Assembly: GCA_002102555.1 (NCBI GenBank)
Contig: MCFL01000013.1
Coordinates: forward strand, 186,001-250,000
Source of the DNA: Catenaria anguillulae PL171
Lineage: Eukaryota > Blastocladiomycota > Blastocladiomycetes > Blastocladiales > Catenariaceae
Reading direction: 5' to 3'
DNA: 64,000 bases
Below, piece after piece: positions 23,761 to 34,422 of this stretch; the first letter of the stretch is position 1, and the number at the start of each line of letters is the position of its first letter. The notes beneath the pieces are model-generated. The model searched no databases. It had not been told where the DNA came from and was given only the letters and a program-made list of their open reading frames with translations. Position numbers and translations under genes: made by a program.

Positions 23761-24270
23761 ATGTCAACGTCGGACTCGCCTTTGCCGCTACTTCGAACCA
23801 TGGCTTCTGGCCAAAACAAGTCCAACAACGCCCAACGTGAACCCGCGGGCGCATTTGTCGCACACCTCGTCCTATGCATCCTCTCCATCTTCAGCTGGAT
23901 CTCGATCGGTATCAACGCCTCTGGCGGCTCGCTCGAAATCAACCCGATCACGCTGAGCTTCAGCGAGAACCACGAAGCTTTGGATCCCATCAGCTTGTCT
24001 GTCGATGCCGCAAAGATCTCGCTGTGCCTTGCCCTGGGCTGGCTCGCCGTCAAGCGCGCCAGGTCGGCATTTCTGGCGGCGACTGTTGCTTGGCTGTTAC
24101 TGTTCATGATGGACTTGATTGTCCACATTTACGTGCTGGCGAGCCCAAGGAGGCGGCCATCAAGATGGGGCTACGTGGGTTCGGGCTGGGTCAAATTTTT
24201 GTCGGTGATTTATGTGCTCTTTCGTGTGTATGCGCTCACCGTGCTATTCAAATTTGGGTATGCTTTGTAA
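23761..24270 (+). CDS. Small four-TM membrane protein, unrecognised
   Basis: A single-exon frame of 169 residues. After a short polar N-terminus come four hydrophobic spans: FVAHLVLCILSIFSWISIG, ISLCLALGWLAVK, FLAATVAWLLLFMMDLIVHIYVL and FLSVIYVLFRVYALTVLFKFG. A loop of about 30 residues between spans 1 and 2 (GGSLEINPITLSFSENHEALDP) is the largest hydrophilic segment. The layout resembles small tetraspan membrane proteins but no tetraspanin CCG motif is present. ATG 23761 is chosen because it follows a TATA box at a normal distance; a second ATG lies 13 codons later. It sits between member A and the OPT transporter, both unrelated. Confidence 0.6.
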   Translation: MSTSDSPLPLLRTMASGQNKSNNAQREPAGAFVAHLVLCILSIFSWISIGINASGGSLEINPITLSFSENHEALDPISLSVDAAKISLCLALGWLAVKRARSAFLAATVAWLLLFMMDLIVHIYVLASPRRRPSRWGYVGSGWVKFLSVIYVLFRVYALTVLFKFGYAL

Positions 24271-25028
24271 GTAAGTTTTTCATGAAAAGAGTATACACAT
24301 ATGTGTATATTGTGTCAACGATCCTCGGCAAACCAGAGATCTTAATGTGTGACACCGAAGACCTGCTTACTCGACAACGACTCGTTCCTCAAGCGACAGA
24401 TCCGACACGGTCCAAACCACCTTGCAGTGCAGTGGCGCCTCTACACCCGTACCTGTCCTTGGGATGCATAAGTGGCCACTCAACGAAGAGTTTTGCGCGC
24501 CGTGGGTTGGCCAGACCAAGGTGGTTTCCAAGTGTGGTGGAAGAAGGTGCGGGCGCGCACACGCACAACAAGACCACCAACACGGACGACATTGGCGCCA
24601 TGCAGGCCAAGGGCGCCAAGGGCGCCGACGATTGTGGGTATTACACGGCCACGAGCCCAGTGTGCCTCGCTCAACGGCCTGGATCGCATTGTCGTTGTCT
24701 TCCACTCAAGTACTGTTGTGATATCATGTCTCGCCTCTCATGGAACTATGTCTGTCTGACCGAACGGTCATTAGTCGCTACAAGTACAGACGTCTCATGA
24801 CCCTGAAAACATCCGCACACCTGTTAGAGCAACGAAGCAACGGCAAAGAGCACGACACTGCGAGAAAGAATGGAGCAAAATCCGGATTTGTATGCACATG
24901 TGAAAGCAAACAGATTGATGACACAAGACAAACAAGAAAATGATTTACAACCGGGGGGTGATCTAGAAGAAGAGAGCAAGCAACAACAATGGGTAGGAAC
25001 AACACCAAATGTACAACACCAACCCGAC
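24271..25028. other. Convergent spacer, four-TM gene / OPT transporter
   Basis: About 760 bases holding 3' regions. Several short frames overlap on both strands at 24370-24760 but none has consistent coding character. Nothing else seen. Confidence 0.45.
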
Positions 25029-27439
25029 TTAGGCCTCAAGAGGGTGGCACCAGTCACCGTAGGGACCGTGGAGCTCGGCAATCGAGTCACCGCACTCGCC
25101 AGAGGGGCAGTTCAAGAGCCACTCAGGGGGCTCGGGGAGCACGAAAGTGGTGGCAAGAGCAACGAGGGCAACACCGACATCGAAGGCGGTCGCCAAGACG
25201 TAGTTGTAACGCTTCCACCAGGCCGAACGGTAACGGTACATGTAGAACTGGAAGACGGTGGCAACGGTGAAGTACGACAAGGTAGTACCTTGGTTACCGC
25301 CAGCACCACCGGGGCCGAGGATGAGGGCGGGGTGGATAAGAGCCCAGTAGGAGCCGCCAATGAAAGAGTGGGCGAGCTTGAGCACAATCGGGGTCACGCA
25401 ACCAACAATGACACCAACCCAAATGACGGGCGAGTACTGGGTGTCGAAGAAGAAGCGCTTGGGGCCAATGGCACCCCAGATGAGCGAGGCCGAGTAGTAC
25501 ACGTTGTGGGTTTGCGACGAGCCCCAGGACTTGCCGGGACCTTCAACCTTGCCGTCATCGAGAATCCATTGGACGTGGTCGGGGTTGTTCATCCAGACGC
25601 GCATCGAGGCGTACACGACAAAGACCGAGAAGAGCTGGGAAGTGACTTGGGCAATGAACACGTGGCGGGGAGGCACCTTGAGGTAGTGGCCGAGCTTGAG
25701 ATCGGTCAAGAGCGTGAGGCACTGCGACGACACGGAGACACCAAGGGCCTTGAAGGCCATCATGACGATGGGCTGACCAGGCAAGATGAGACCGATGAGG
25801 AATTGCGAGATGACGTTCATGTAGAGAGCGACACCGGAAGTGGCGAGCACGACGGCGATGGGGATGGTCGACACGGCCGAAAGCACGAAGGCAAAGATGG
25901 TGGCCCACCAGGGGAACTGGAGCTCGGAAAGCTCACCGGTCAAGAGCATGAGAACGGCGGTAAGGGCGAGGAAACCGTAGTACCAGGTGTTGGGCACCTC
26001 GGGGTATGCGTCAATGAGCTTGCAATGGATATCCTCCTCCTCTTCCTCCTGGGACATGCGGAAACGGGCAACGATGTCCTTACCGTACCACACAATTGTG
26101 TGCACGAGGGCAGCCGGCAAAGTCGTGAAGTTGGCAAAGTACGAGATGGTGAAGAAGGGACTCATGTGGATGGGGGCACGCTGGGCGTACTTGGCCGTAT
26201 CCATGATGTGTGTGTCACGATCCACAACGTCAGAGGCCTTGAACACCTTGGATTGCGACGTGAAGAGACGGGTCGAGTTGAGAGCGATGGGCATCTTGGG
26301 CTGCTTGAACCAATCGTTGGACCACATGATCGGGGTGGCGATCCAGTGGAAGAAGAGGGCGCACACAAAGATGTTGACGGCCGACCAGTAGGGCACGGAC
26401 ATGGCACCGGAACCAATGTTGGTCCAGTCCGAGGTCCAGGCGAGGATACCGGTACCCCAAATGGGGGAGCCGAGACGCTGGAGGAGGAGGTTGTCCTTGG
26501 GGGCGACCCAGCAGAGCACCGAGATGTTGCCAATCATTTGGGTGAGGTAGCCGGGGCCAATGAGATGGTAGAACATCATGCCGACAACGCCGATACCGAA
26601 CACGGTCAACTGCGACCAGTGCTTCTTGCCGTCGTCCTTGGTGGCGGCAATGTCGACGTGATGGAAGGCGGTGTACAAGGCAACGGTCGGGAGGACAGTG
26701 GGCCAGATCATGTGCGAGGGGCGGATCAGGAACTTGCGGCACATGCCCGAGATACCGAAACCGAGGGCTGACGAGGCAAACAAGAACGAGAGCGACCAGA
26801 AGGCGTTCATGTGCATCTCATAGTCTGCAAAAAAAAAAAAAAATCCATCCGACGCGTTATTGTGTTAGCTCCCATCATCCTCAATCCATGGCGACGCGTT
26901 GGGGAACGAAATGCGATACGTACAAACTTCCTGGACAACCAAATTGTACACGGCGTACACACCGCCAGCACCGGTCGAGCCAAAAATACCAATGAGGACG
27001 TGCTCCTTCACGGAGAAGGGCCCAGGGTTGGTGTCGACCTCCAGGCCGAACAAATTGAAACGAATACGCGGGGTCACCTTGGCCATGAAGACACCAATGG
27101 GGTAGGACAAGAGGGTGGCGACGTAAGACGAGACGGCGAAGTAGTTGGTACGGAAGTGAAGATCATGTTGATCCAACCGAGAGCAATCATGAAGGCGGAA
27201 CCAATCACCCACACACGGAATGTGAGCGAGGGGGCCTCGGGTTGTCGGTCGTCGGGGCCAGATCCTGCACCATCTTCTCGAACTCTACAGGTTCATGGCG
27301 AGTCAGAAACAGAACCAAGACAAAAAGGTGCAGCATGAGATGAGATGAGAACGAACCAGCGTCGATAACGAAGGAAGACTCCTTCTTCTGCACACCCTGG
27401 GGGCGGCCGACTTCTCGTCGGTCTTTTCGGCGCGGTCAT
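25029..27439 (-). CDS. Oligopeptide transporter, OPT family (four frame breaks in 5' exons)
   Basis: Proton-coupled importer of small peptides, or of siderophore or glutathione conjugates in some members. Exons 27439-27357, 27284-26924 and 26824-25029. Exon 2 carries LTFRVWVIGSAFMIALG, SYVATLLSYPIGVFMAK and NPGPFSVKEHVLIGIF, the family signature. Exon 3 (about 599 codons, unbroken) has SPIWGTGILAW, GQPIVMMAFKALGVS, LKLGHYLKVPPRHVF, GGAGGNQGTTLSYF and a Cys-containing C-terminus. Four one-base losses in short homopolymers (near 27425, 27401, 27240 and 27154) break exons 1 and 2; with them supplied the protein is 747 residues and reads DAEFEKMVQDLAP across intron 1. Codon use in exon 3 is strongly biased to C/G-ending codons, suggesting high expression. 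Intron 2 ends in a T15 tract before GCAG. Confidence 0.9.
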
Positions 27440-28640
27440 GGTGAATGAGTTTGGTTGAAGGGGTTGTGAGGCGAGTCGATCGCAAAAGAAGAAAAGGAGT
27501 CAGAGCAAATGTTGACCGTCTAAGAATTCTTGCGAGCGATGCTAAAGTCGTCTCGGGGTGTGGAACCAGCGGGGAGGTGGCGATTAAGTACTCGTTACCC
27601 AAGCTTGGTGCAAGGCAGTCGAGTGGTGGTGATTACATGTCTGCTCTACACATGACAATTGGACTTTGTCCGAAAACTGAAAATCGCTCGATGACGGCAA
27701 TCGCAATGAAAGATGATTGTCGCTGGCGACCAACAAATCATGAGACCTTGGGACACCTGGCGCTGGCCCTGGCGTCCTGGCACACATGGCGTCAATGGGT
27801 TGGCGATATATGAGCATGAGCCCACAAGGTCACGGATGCATCAAAACTTGAAACGGTGGTGCTGCTGCAGACGGCAAATCATTACGCCAGGATCCTCGCC
27901 GCCACACAGCAAGGTTTCCATTTCCACATGGCAGTGACCGATGGCCAGCTTTTGCCTCACGGCCGAACAATCTGCAACCGAGCAAGCGGCGCATGGCGCG
28001 TGAGCTGTAGCCCTCACCGCAGTCGATTGAAATTACATTGCGTCAGCGGGCAAAATGTGTGGCGGCGGTCGATTGCATGCATGAATCGAACATTGTGCAT
28101 GTGTTTGTGTGCGCAAACTGAAACAGATTGCCCGAGCTTGGTGTGGCGGCAAGGGTGTCACGTTATCTCCTCCTGTTTCGTTCACGAGGTGATGGCAAAT
28201 GAAGGCTGTTGATCATGGTGATGAGCGATGCACAGTTTCAATTGTGTCTCATGACAACCTTTTGGAGCCACACGTCGAGCCATGTGACTTGCCACAAACG
28301 CGCACAATGATCAAAGGCAAATATGACAATGCATCACGTTGCTTGCCGCACGTTCACCGTTGTCAGAGCGGGTAACTGGGTTCCTATTCATGCCTGCACC
28401 CGCTCGCACAAGCACCAGCTGATTTGGACACAATCGGCTATTGGCGGCCGTACCAATCGCCAGCAGCTGCTGATGATGGTGTTGCATTGATCAACTGAGA
28501 TATCGTCGTGGGCATCAGCTGGTGCATGCATGATCACATGTGCCTCCGCCATGCCATCTGCCAGTCGACGTCACGCAAGCACGGTTCCGGGTAGCGCATG
28601 GCGAGGGGCCTGGCGCATCCATCAAGGTGCCATGGCGTAT
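27440..28640. other. Gene-poor region, left part
   Basis: Upstream of the OPT gene. No frame with sustained coding character, no RNA gene recognised. Base composition is close to random compared with the flanking genes. Confidence 0.5.
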
Positions 28641-28652
28641 CCACAACGATGT

Positions 28653-28792
28653 CCTGGCGTAATGGCCTGGCGGAGTGTCCTGGCGTCGACACGACCTGGC
28701 GAAATGTCCTGGCGACATGGCTTGGCGAAATAGCTTGGCGCAACGTCCTAGCGTAACAGCTGACAGCCCGGCGAAACGACCTGGCAGAAAAA
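28653..28792. repeat. Degenerate 13-bp minisatellite
   Basis: About ten copies of a unit near CCTGGCGNAATGT. CCTGGCG or a one-base variant starts at 28653, 28666, 28679, 28695, 28708, 28721, 28734, 28747, 28767 and 28780: spacing is 13 bases except steps of 16 and 20. Related isolated copies occur at 28609 and 28631. The period is not a multiple of three, so it is not a protein repeat. Confidence 0.8.
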
Positions 28793-30143
28793 CCTTATGG
28801 CGCCGGCGGCATGGTGGGAGAACATGCATGGCGTATACACTAGTACCGAGGAAGGTGCCTACCTTCCGACTTTCCGCCAGTTCCCCTCCCTATAGTACAA
28901 TATTCCTACACCACCAGTGTATGCAGTATGGGCAGACGACAGTCGTCGAGAGATTGGATGAGGCAACAGGGGACTGCGGCGTGAGGAGTGCCGGCGAGCA
29001 CCAGCGGCTTCAGGTGCGAGATGGGAGACTTCTTGGTTCCTTTCTGCTAATTGGATCGCTCACATTGGCCATCATCTGGTGCTGACCATTTGAACTGATT
29101 GTTGGGTCGATTGCTCTCTGGCACTGTGAATTGAAATGTCTCATGGTACAATCGAGGATGCGACCATTCATCATGATTCACGCCTGCAGTGTGGGAACAC
29201 GGCTCTGGATTGGGACCTCGCTGCTACTGCTGCCTGCTGAAAAGAGACAGTGGATGGGTTGTTAAGAAATTAAGATCACAAGCACTTGACCACCTTGTAG
29301 GTAACTACCATCATGTCAGGAATATCGTCGCTTTCCGCACCTAACTGATTCGTTTATCTCAGTTGCACCGTGTCAAGCATAGCAGCCGCGGTTGGATACA
29401 CCTGAATCAGAAAGACTTAACTAGCATGGGCCAGGAATGTTTGTGACGCCCGCCCCAACTCCCGAGGCTGCTCCACGCAACCCGCAAGCGCAGCGTCCGA
29501 GCCGAAGACGCAAGCCAAAGACCTTACATAGCAGTCGGGCGACGCCATGACACTGCGGCTGCTTGAGTGGTTTTGACCGGGGCCGCATGGACAACATGCC
29601 AAAGGTGCATGATTTTTGCTCATGTGGGTTGACAGAGCACGCTCAAGGCAGAGGCAACTGTCCAGGTGCAACAGAGCTGGGAACGGGAACGGATCGATGA
29701 AACGTCCTCTTCCCTTGTGTGGTGCTTTGTTGACTTACACTTGCTCGTTACAGCCCATACGCACGGGCGGTCATGGTCTAGTTAACAGGCTCCATGATTC
29801 CTGCGCATACGCCAGACGCAGGTGGGCCGGTATAGTACTAGGCGGTCAAGCGCTTTCTGATGCAATGCAGCGCCATCGCTGCTCCCGTCGTACCTACCAC
29901 TCAGAGGTTCATGTTTCTCATGGACCTCATGGACTGACCACTCAGCCAAATCGTGCGACCCCAATGGCCAAGTGATGCAAGTGCCAACATGCAAGGACAT
30001 TCTACGTCGACCAGGCACCACAATCATCGTCACCCTGCAGTGCCCAAGAGCGCAATGCGAGACGCCAAACCACGCTGGCTCGCACACACGGCCTGCGAGC
30101 TTTTGACACGTCAATGTCTGCAGGCAGCCTGACGGCCTGAGGG
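28793..30143. other. Gene-poor region, right part
   Basis: About 1.35 kb between the minisatellite and the two-component gene. Short frames exist on both strands without coding character. No upstream exon encoding a histidine-kinase dimerisation domain was found here. Confidence 0.5.
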
Positions 30144-32113
30144 ATGGTGAGTATATGGTTGGGAACTGGAGACTCGGCCGATTCGCTGACCGGCTGCTAC
30201 ATAACTGGTATTGGCACGGTTGCCGAAGACCGTGTGTGGCTCGCCATACTGGATCATAATCGAATCAAGTTATGTGTTCTCAGGGTCGAAAAGATCGTGG
30301 GAAAGAATGGAGTGCCGCTGGGGGAGGTCAGGGAACGCAACGTAAACCTGCAAGTCGACGGCAACTTGTCACACAAATGGTACTCGACCGATGTCCGCGG
30401 TCTCGGTATGGTCCTCGACCACATTCTCGAGTTGCTGGTTCGCCAAACGGATGCATCAAGCACGCTCCGCCTCGGGGTGTCAGCCTACATTAGCCAAGTG
30501 GAAGTGGGCAAAGCGGGCCTCAAATTCCGCTTCATTCACGAAGGCAAACCCCTCGCACCACACATTGAGTACACTTTGTCCACATTCAACAACACTCAAG
30601 CGCCGATGGCCCGCCCGGGGGTGTCTGCCGGGTCGCCCTACGACTACCTACTGCTTGCCGTTGCCAACCGCGTCGCGCGCCTTCTCGGCGGATCCATTCA
30701 GCCCATCACAGGTACATCAGGATCCGGACTCGCACTTGACCTGCCTTGCGTGTCACCGGCCGATCCCGTGCTCGTCTTTAAGCAAGAATCGCCGAGCTCG
30801 TCGCCCATGGCCGCGAAAAACTCGCCGCCCATGCCCAAGTTTCTGGGCGAAGCCGGTGCGGCCGTGCTCATGCGTCAAGTGGACGAAGAGGACGACGGCG
30901 CCACGGCGGGCCAAGCACCCGTGCTGAGGCGGTCGAGCCAGCCTCCCAACACGCGCAAACGGTCGTCCATCTCGTCGACAGCAACGGCAACGGCCGCAGC
31001 AGTCGTGGGGCAGGCAGCGATTCGGTTGAGTCCGGCATCGTCGCATATGGCCCCGCCAGAGGTGGTGGATGTTGGCGGCGGCGGGACGAGGGCGGGTGCG
31101 GCCGAGGCGCAAGCTGCGCCGCCGACGGCCCTCATGGGCGCGTCGTTTATGGAGGCCATGATGTCGGTTGCACCAATGAGTGTGCCCAAGCCCAGTAGCG
31201 GAGATGCGTCGGCCGATTCCAAGTCAGGTCAGGAAACGCCAGTGACGTTCGACACGGAAAATCAAGTAGACAAGCAGCAAATGGCGACCGTGCCACAACC
31301 GACGCCTGCCAGTGCGACGACGGGTCCGGATGCAAGTGCCATGGATGCGCCGGCGAATGGTACAACGCCACCGTCTGCTGATACACAGACACATGCGCAG
31401 ACGGGCGTGGACGTCAACGGCAACCCACAGCAGGTGTGGATTTGTCCTCCCGACGACGTTCTTGTTCCGCCCAAGAAGAAGCACGAGCGCCAAGTACTTG
31501 TGGTGGTACGCTAATACTTGATCGCGTTTTTATGCAGCCATTCCCAAGATTTGTCTCACGCTGTTTCAACCTTGATACATAGGAAGACGACATGATCAAC
31601 CAGCGCATCATCCGTGCCATGCTCACCAAGCTCGGGTACAAACAAATCACATTTGCCGCCGACGGCGCCGACGCCTTGTTCCACTACAACTCGATGAAGG
31701 AAGAGGGCAAGTACTTTGACATTATTTTGTTGGACCAATCGCTGCCGTCGCTGTCTGGCGATGACACATGTGCACGCATCCGACGCAACGACCGAACCCA
31801 AGTGATCATCTCGTGCTCTGCCAATGCACAGCTGACGGCCGACCCGGAACTGTGCCGCGCGCTAGGGTACGACGAGGCCATCAACAAGCCCATTTACTTG
31901 GACTTGCTTGCCGAGGTGTTGAATCGGTGGACGATTGCTGGGGACGCGCGAAGGCTCAGGCATACAAAGCGCAAGTTGAAGCATGAGGCGATTGCGGCAG
32001 GGCTGGCCGTCACGACGGCGTCGTTTGCGGCAACTGCAACGTCTTCGGTGCTTGCGTCGGCGGCGGCGGCTGTCGCGACGTTGGCGGCAGCGAATGGTGG
32101 GCAGGGACAATGA
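30144..32113 (+). CDS. Hybrid histidine pseudokinase with intact receiver domain
   Basis: Exons 30144-31505 and 31583-32113, 630 residues. Residues about 45-205 follow the HATPase fold of hybrid kinases (NVNLQVDGNLSHKWYSTD, then LLLAVANRVARLLGGSI and SGSGLALDLP), but the N-box reads TDVRGLGMVLDHILELLVRQT, split here for length, and lacks the ATP-binding Asn; a DxGxG G1 box is also missing. No His-containing dimerisation segment precedes it. After about 240 disordered residues comes a complete receiver: VLVV joined to EDDMINQ across the intron, phospho-acceptor Asp in IILLDQSLPS, Ser in IISCSAN and Lys in INKPI. The C-terminus is an Ala-rich tail. ATG 30144 is followed directly by GTGAGT, so an alternative upstream start or splice cannot be excluded. 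It likely acts as a phosphorelay receiver or scaffold, not a kinase. Confidence 0.8.
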
Positions 32114-32600
32114 TACAGATGGACGTGCGACGCTGTCGATGTGGGAAATGGGATTGAATTGAAAGAATTAGTCGCCAGTCATGGTGCTGGGAAGGGGCAA
32201 CGTGACACGATACGGCATGGCTGGGAAGCGAGACAGGAAACGAGCGTCAGAAAGCAAAAGCTGACACGAAGGACCGGCAGGGGCGAACAGCCATCGATCG
32301 TCGGCTGGCCTATGATGTTGACGGTCAGTCATACAGAATGTGAGTTGCAGGGACAGGCCATTTAGCTAAATGGAATCCCTAAGCAACACTGGATGGAACA
32401 CATGAAGCACAAGCTTTTGCAAACCCCGTCACCGTCCATATTCATGATCTAACAAATACCGGCCTTTGCCTTGAGCTTGATAGTGCAGAGCAAAATTCTG
32501 GAATGTTGTTCAACAACTGCCCGACATACACTGCCGTCCTTCTCATTCGCTACATTCTCTCAACCCACCGCACTTGCCCTTGGCCAGCAACACTGCGCTC
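32114..32600. other. Intergenic spacer before family member B
   Basis: About 490 bases. Contains the promoter of member B. No element recognised. Confidence 0.45.
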
Positions 32601-34151
32601 ATGACCCAGCCTGGCCATATCCATTCCAGTCCCGGCCCCGCAAGTGTGGCCGAGTCTCGCAGCGGGGGACCTGCTTCGTCCACGTTTGACACTGCTACCC
32701 CCGCGAGACAAACCCGTCGCCACAGGTCCTGCCCTCGAAAGCTCCAACCTCAACCTCAACAGCTCTCAGCCTCGGTCGACTTGAACTCGGCGGCCGTTGA
32801 CGCTCGCCTCGTCCCGCTTTCTCGCTCGTCGACGCAACCACTCTCGACCCTATTCCCGTTCCTCAAAAGCCCCGCCAAGGACATGCGCATCGAGTCTGTC
32901 TGCCGCATCAACACCAGCAGCGACGGACCCAGCTCTGTCTCGGGCTGCCCCGCTTTGCCCTCTGCGAGTGCCTGGGGATCGTTGACGAGCTGTGCATCAA
33001 GATTCAACTGCAATCAACCAACAGTCAATGCCAATGCCATCACGTTTGACCCCACGTGTGTGATTCGCAAGTGCACCGACGAGTGGATTGCGGCAACTTC
33101 GTCCATCTGTTTGCCCTTATCGGCGCCCGCATTACGCAGCGCAGGCGTCCACCTTTCGCGACTACCAGCTTCAGCGGCGGAATCAATCAATGGCGGCAAC
33201 GCAACTGCTGCCGCGTTGCTGACCAAACATCATGCCTTGGTCGGCTTGTCGTCGAGTTCTTTGGCGGTGGATGATAAGGTTGAGGGAGAACTTGGCGTTT
33301 GCGTACCGACCCTGCCCGTGGGCAGCCCATGTGCGGGTGGTGGATCAGCATCGTTCCTGGCGGCCAAGGTACCAGTCCCTGGCCAGGTTCAGGATGGCCA
33401 ACCCCAACTTTCTCCTGCCGTTCTGTTGACGCCAACGACACCCCAATCGAGTGATTCACCATTCCCCGTGTTGCTGCGATCTATTCCAATCCAACCCACC
33501 AACCTGTCCACCTTCCTGACCAGCGACAACCTGTATTCCCTTGTCCACTGCAACCCAACCACTCTGACTCTTCAACCACTCTCTCCGCCCTACTTCCTCG
33601 CAAACATTTCCGTCACGCCCCGACCCCTCATCAACGCTGACCGCCAAATCCGAACCGATACTCCTGGCACCATCAATGCGCCTGCGCCTGCGTCGCCCGA
33701 CTGGCTGGCACAACTCATCATCTCCATCTTTCTGCTTACGTTCCTGTTTGGCACGTACGCGCTCAAGCTGTATGGCCCGCGCATCCTTCGCCTTTGGATC
33801 ACGCTGCAGCGCCGGGCCACGGGCGCGCACACAACGACGCAGCGCGAGTTGGTGCTCAAGCCAGCGTGCAACCAGATGCTGGACGATGTGGGCGTGTTGA
33901 GGGCGGGCGAGGCAAGGGAAAGGATGAGTCAAGCGCGGCCGGGCGAGGTGGTGGATTTCAGTGAGGCCGGGGGCGGTGTGGATGAAGAGTTTGGCGTGGT
34001 GGTGTTGGAGGGAATGGACGCTCTGCCCAGGTATATGGCGCCGTCGGTCAGGTCGAGTGTTGGGTCGGTGGGGTCGCTGGCAAGGGTCGGGGCGCTGGAA
34101 GGGGTGGAGCATGGGCTGGCGGCACCCGTGTATGAGACGCTCGAGAGGTAG
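32601..34151 (+). CDS. Cysteine-rich one-TM family, member B
   Basis: Unbroken single-exon frame of 516 residues. It shares the landmarks of members A and C: LFPFL, a VC ... GCPALPSASAWGSLTSC block, WIAATSSICLPLSAPALR, HLSRLPASA, ELGVCVPTLPVGSPC, NLYSLVHC, a single membrane span (LIISIFLLTFLFGTYAL, about residue 365), then on the cytoplasmic side TTQRELVLKPACNQMLDDV and DEEFGVVVLEGMDALPRY. It lacks the small Cys module that precedes the span in A and C. The N-terminus is Ser/Pro/Gln-rich and has no signal peptide; the frame is open upstream but the first ATG is 32601. It lies 271 bases before member C in the same direction, so the pair is a tandem duplication. Function unknown. Confidence 0.75.
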   Translation: MTQPGHIHSSPGPASVAESRSGGPASSTFDTATPARQTRRHRSCPRKLQPQPQQLSASVDLNSAAVDARLVPLSRSSTQPLSTLFPFLKSPAKDMRIESVCRINTSSDGPSSVSGCPALPSASAWGSLTSCASRFNCNQPTVNANAITFDPTCVIRKCTDEWIAATSSICLPLSAPALRSAGVHLSRLPASAAESINGGNATAAALLTKHHALVGLSSSSLAVDDKVEGELGVCVPTLPVGSPCAGGGSASFLAAKVPVPGQVQDGQPQLSPAVLLTPTTPQSSDSPFPVLLRSIPIQPTNLSTFLTSDNLYSLVHCNPTTLTLQPLSPPYFLANISVTPRPLINADRQIRTDTPGTINAPAPASPDWLAQLIISIFLLTFLFGTYALKLYGPRILRLWITLQRRATGAHTTTQRELVLKPACNQMLDDVGVLRAGEARERMSQARPGEVVDFSEAGGGVDEEFGVVVLEGMDALPRYMAPSVRSSVGSVGSLARVGALEGVEHGLAAPVYETLER

Positions 34152-34333
34152 CAGCGGCCATGCCATGACGATAGAGGAAACGGAGACTCTGTATCGTTAC
34201 CGACCTTGTACATCTTCCCTTCTTGTTTGTATATGCTCATGTAAATTCCTGCTTCAATCCAATCACGTATTTACTTGCCATGGAGTTTCCAAGAATCGCA
34301 TTGGTGGCCATTCATGTGAGTGCTTGGGGATCA

Positions 34334-34347
34334 CCCCCCCCCCCCCC
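34334..34347. repeat. Poly-C tract (C14)
   Basis: Fourteen consecutive C residues between members B and C, about 75 bases before the ATG of C. Confidence 0.9.
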
Positions 34348-34422
34348 TCTCACCTTACACGACATAAATTAAAGCACCCGATGGAATGAAATAGAAGTGG
34401 GTTGCACTGCCGTCGACACACA

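Noticed and set aside
24870-26771. A 633-codon open frame on the plus strand opposite the OPT transporter
   Set aside because: It is the antisense shadow of exon 3, kept open by that exon's strong codon bias; its composition (Gly/Glu/Val/Arg/His) has no domain or membrane pattern.
28515-28829. Open frames across the minisatellite
   Set aside because: The 13-bp period shifts frame each unit, so no protein repeat results; the frames start at non-ATG codons or lack codon structure.
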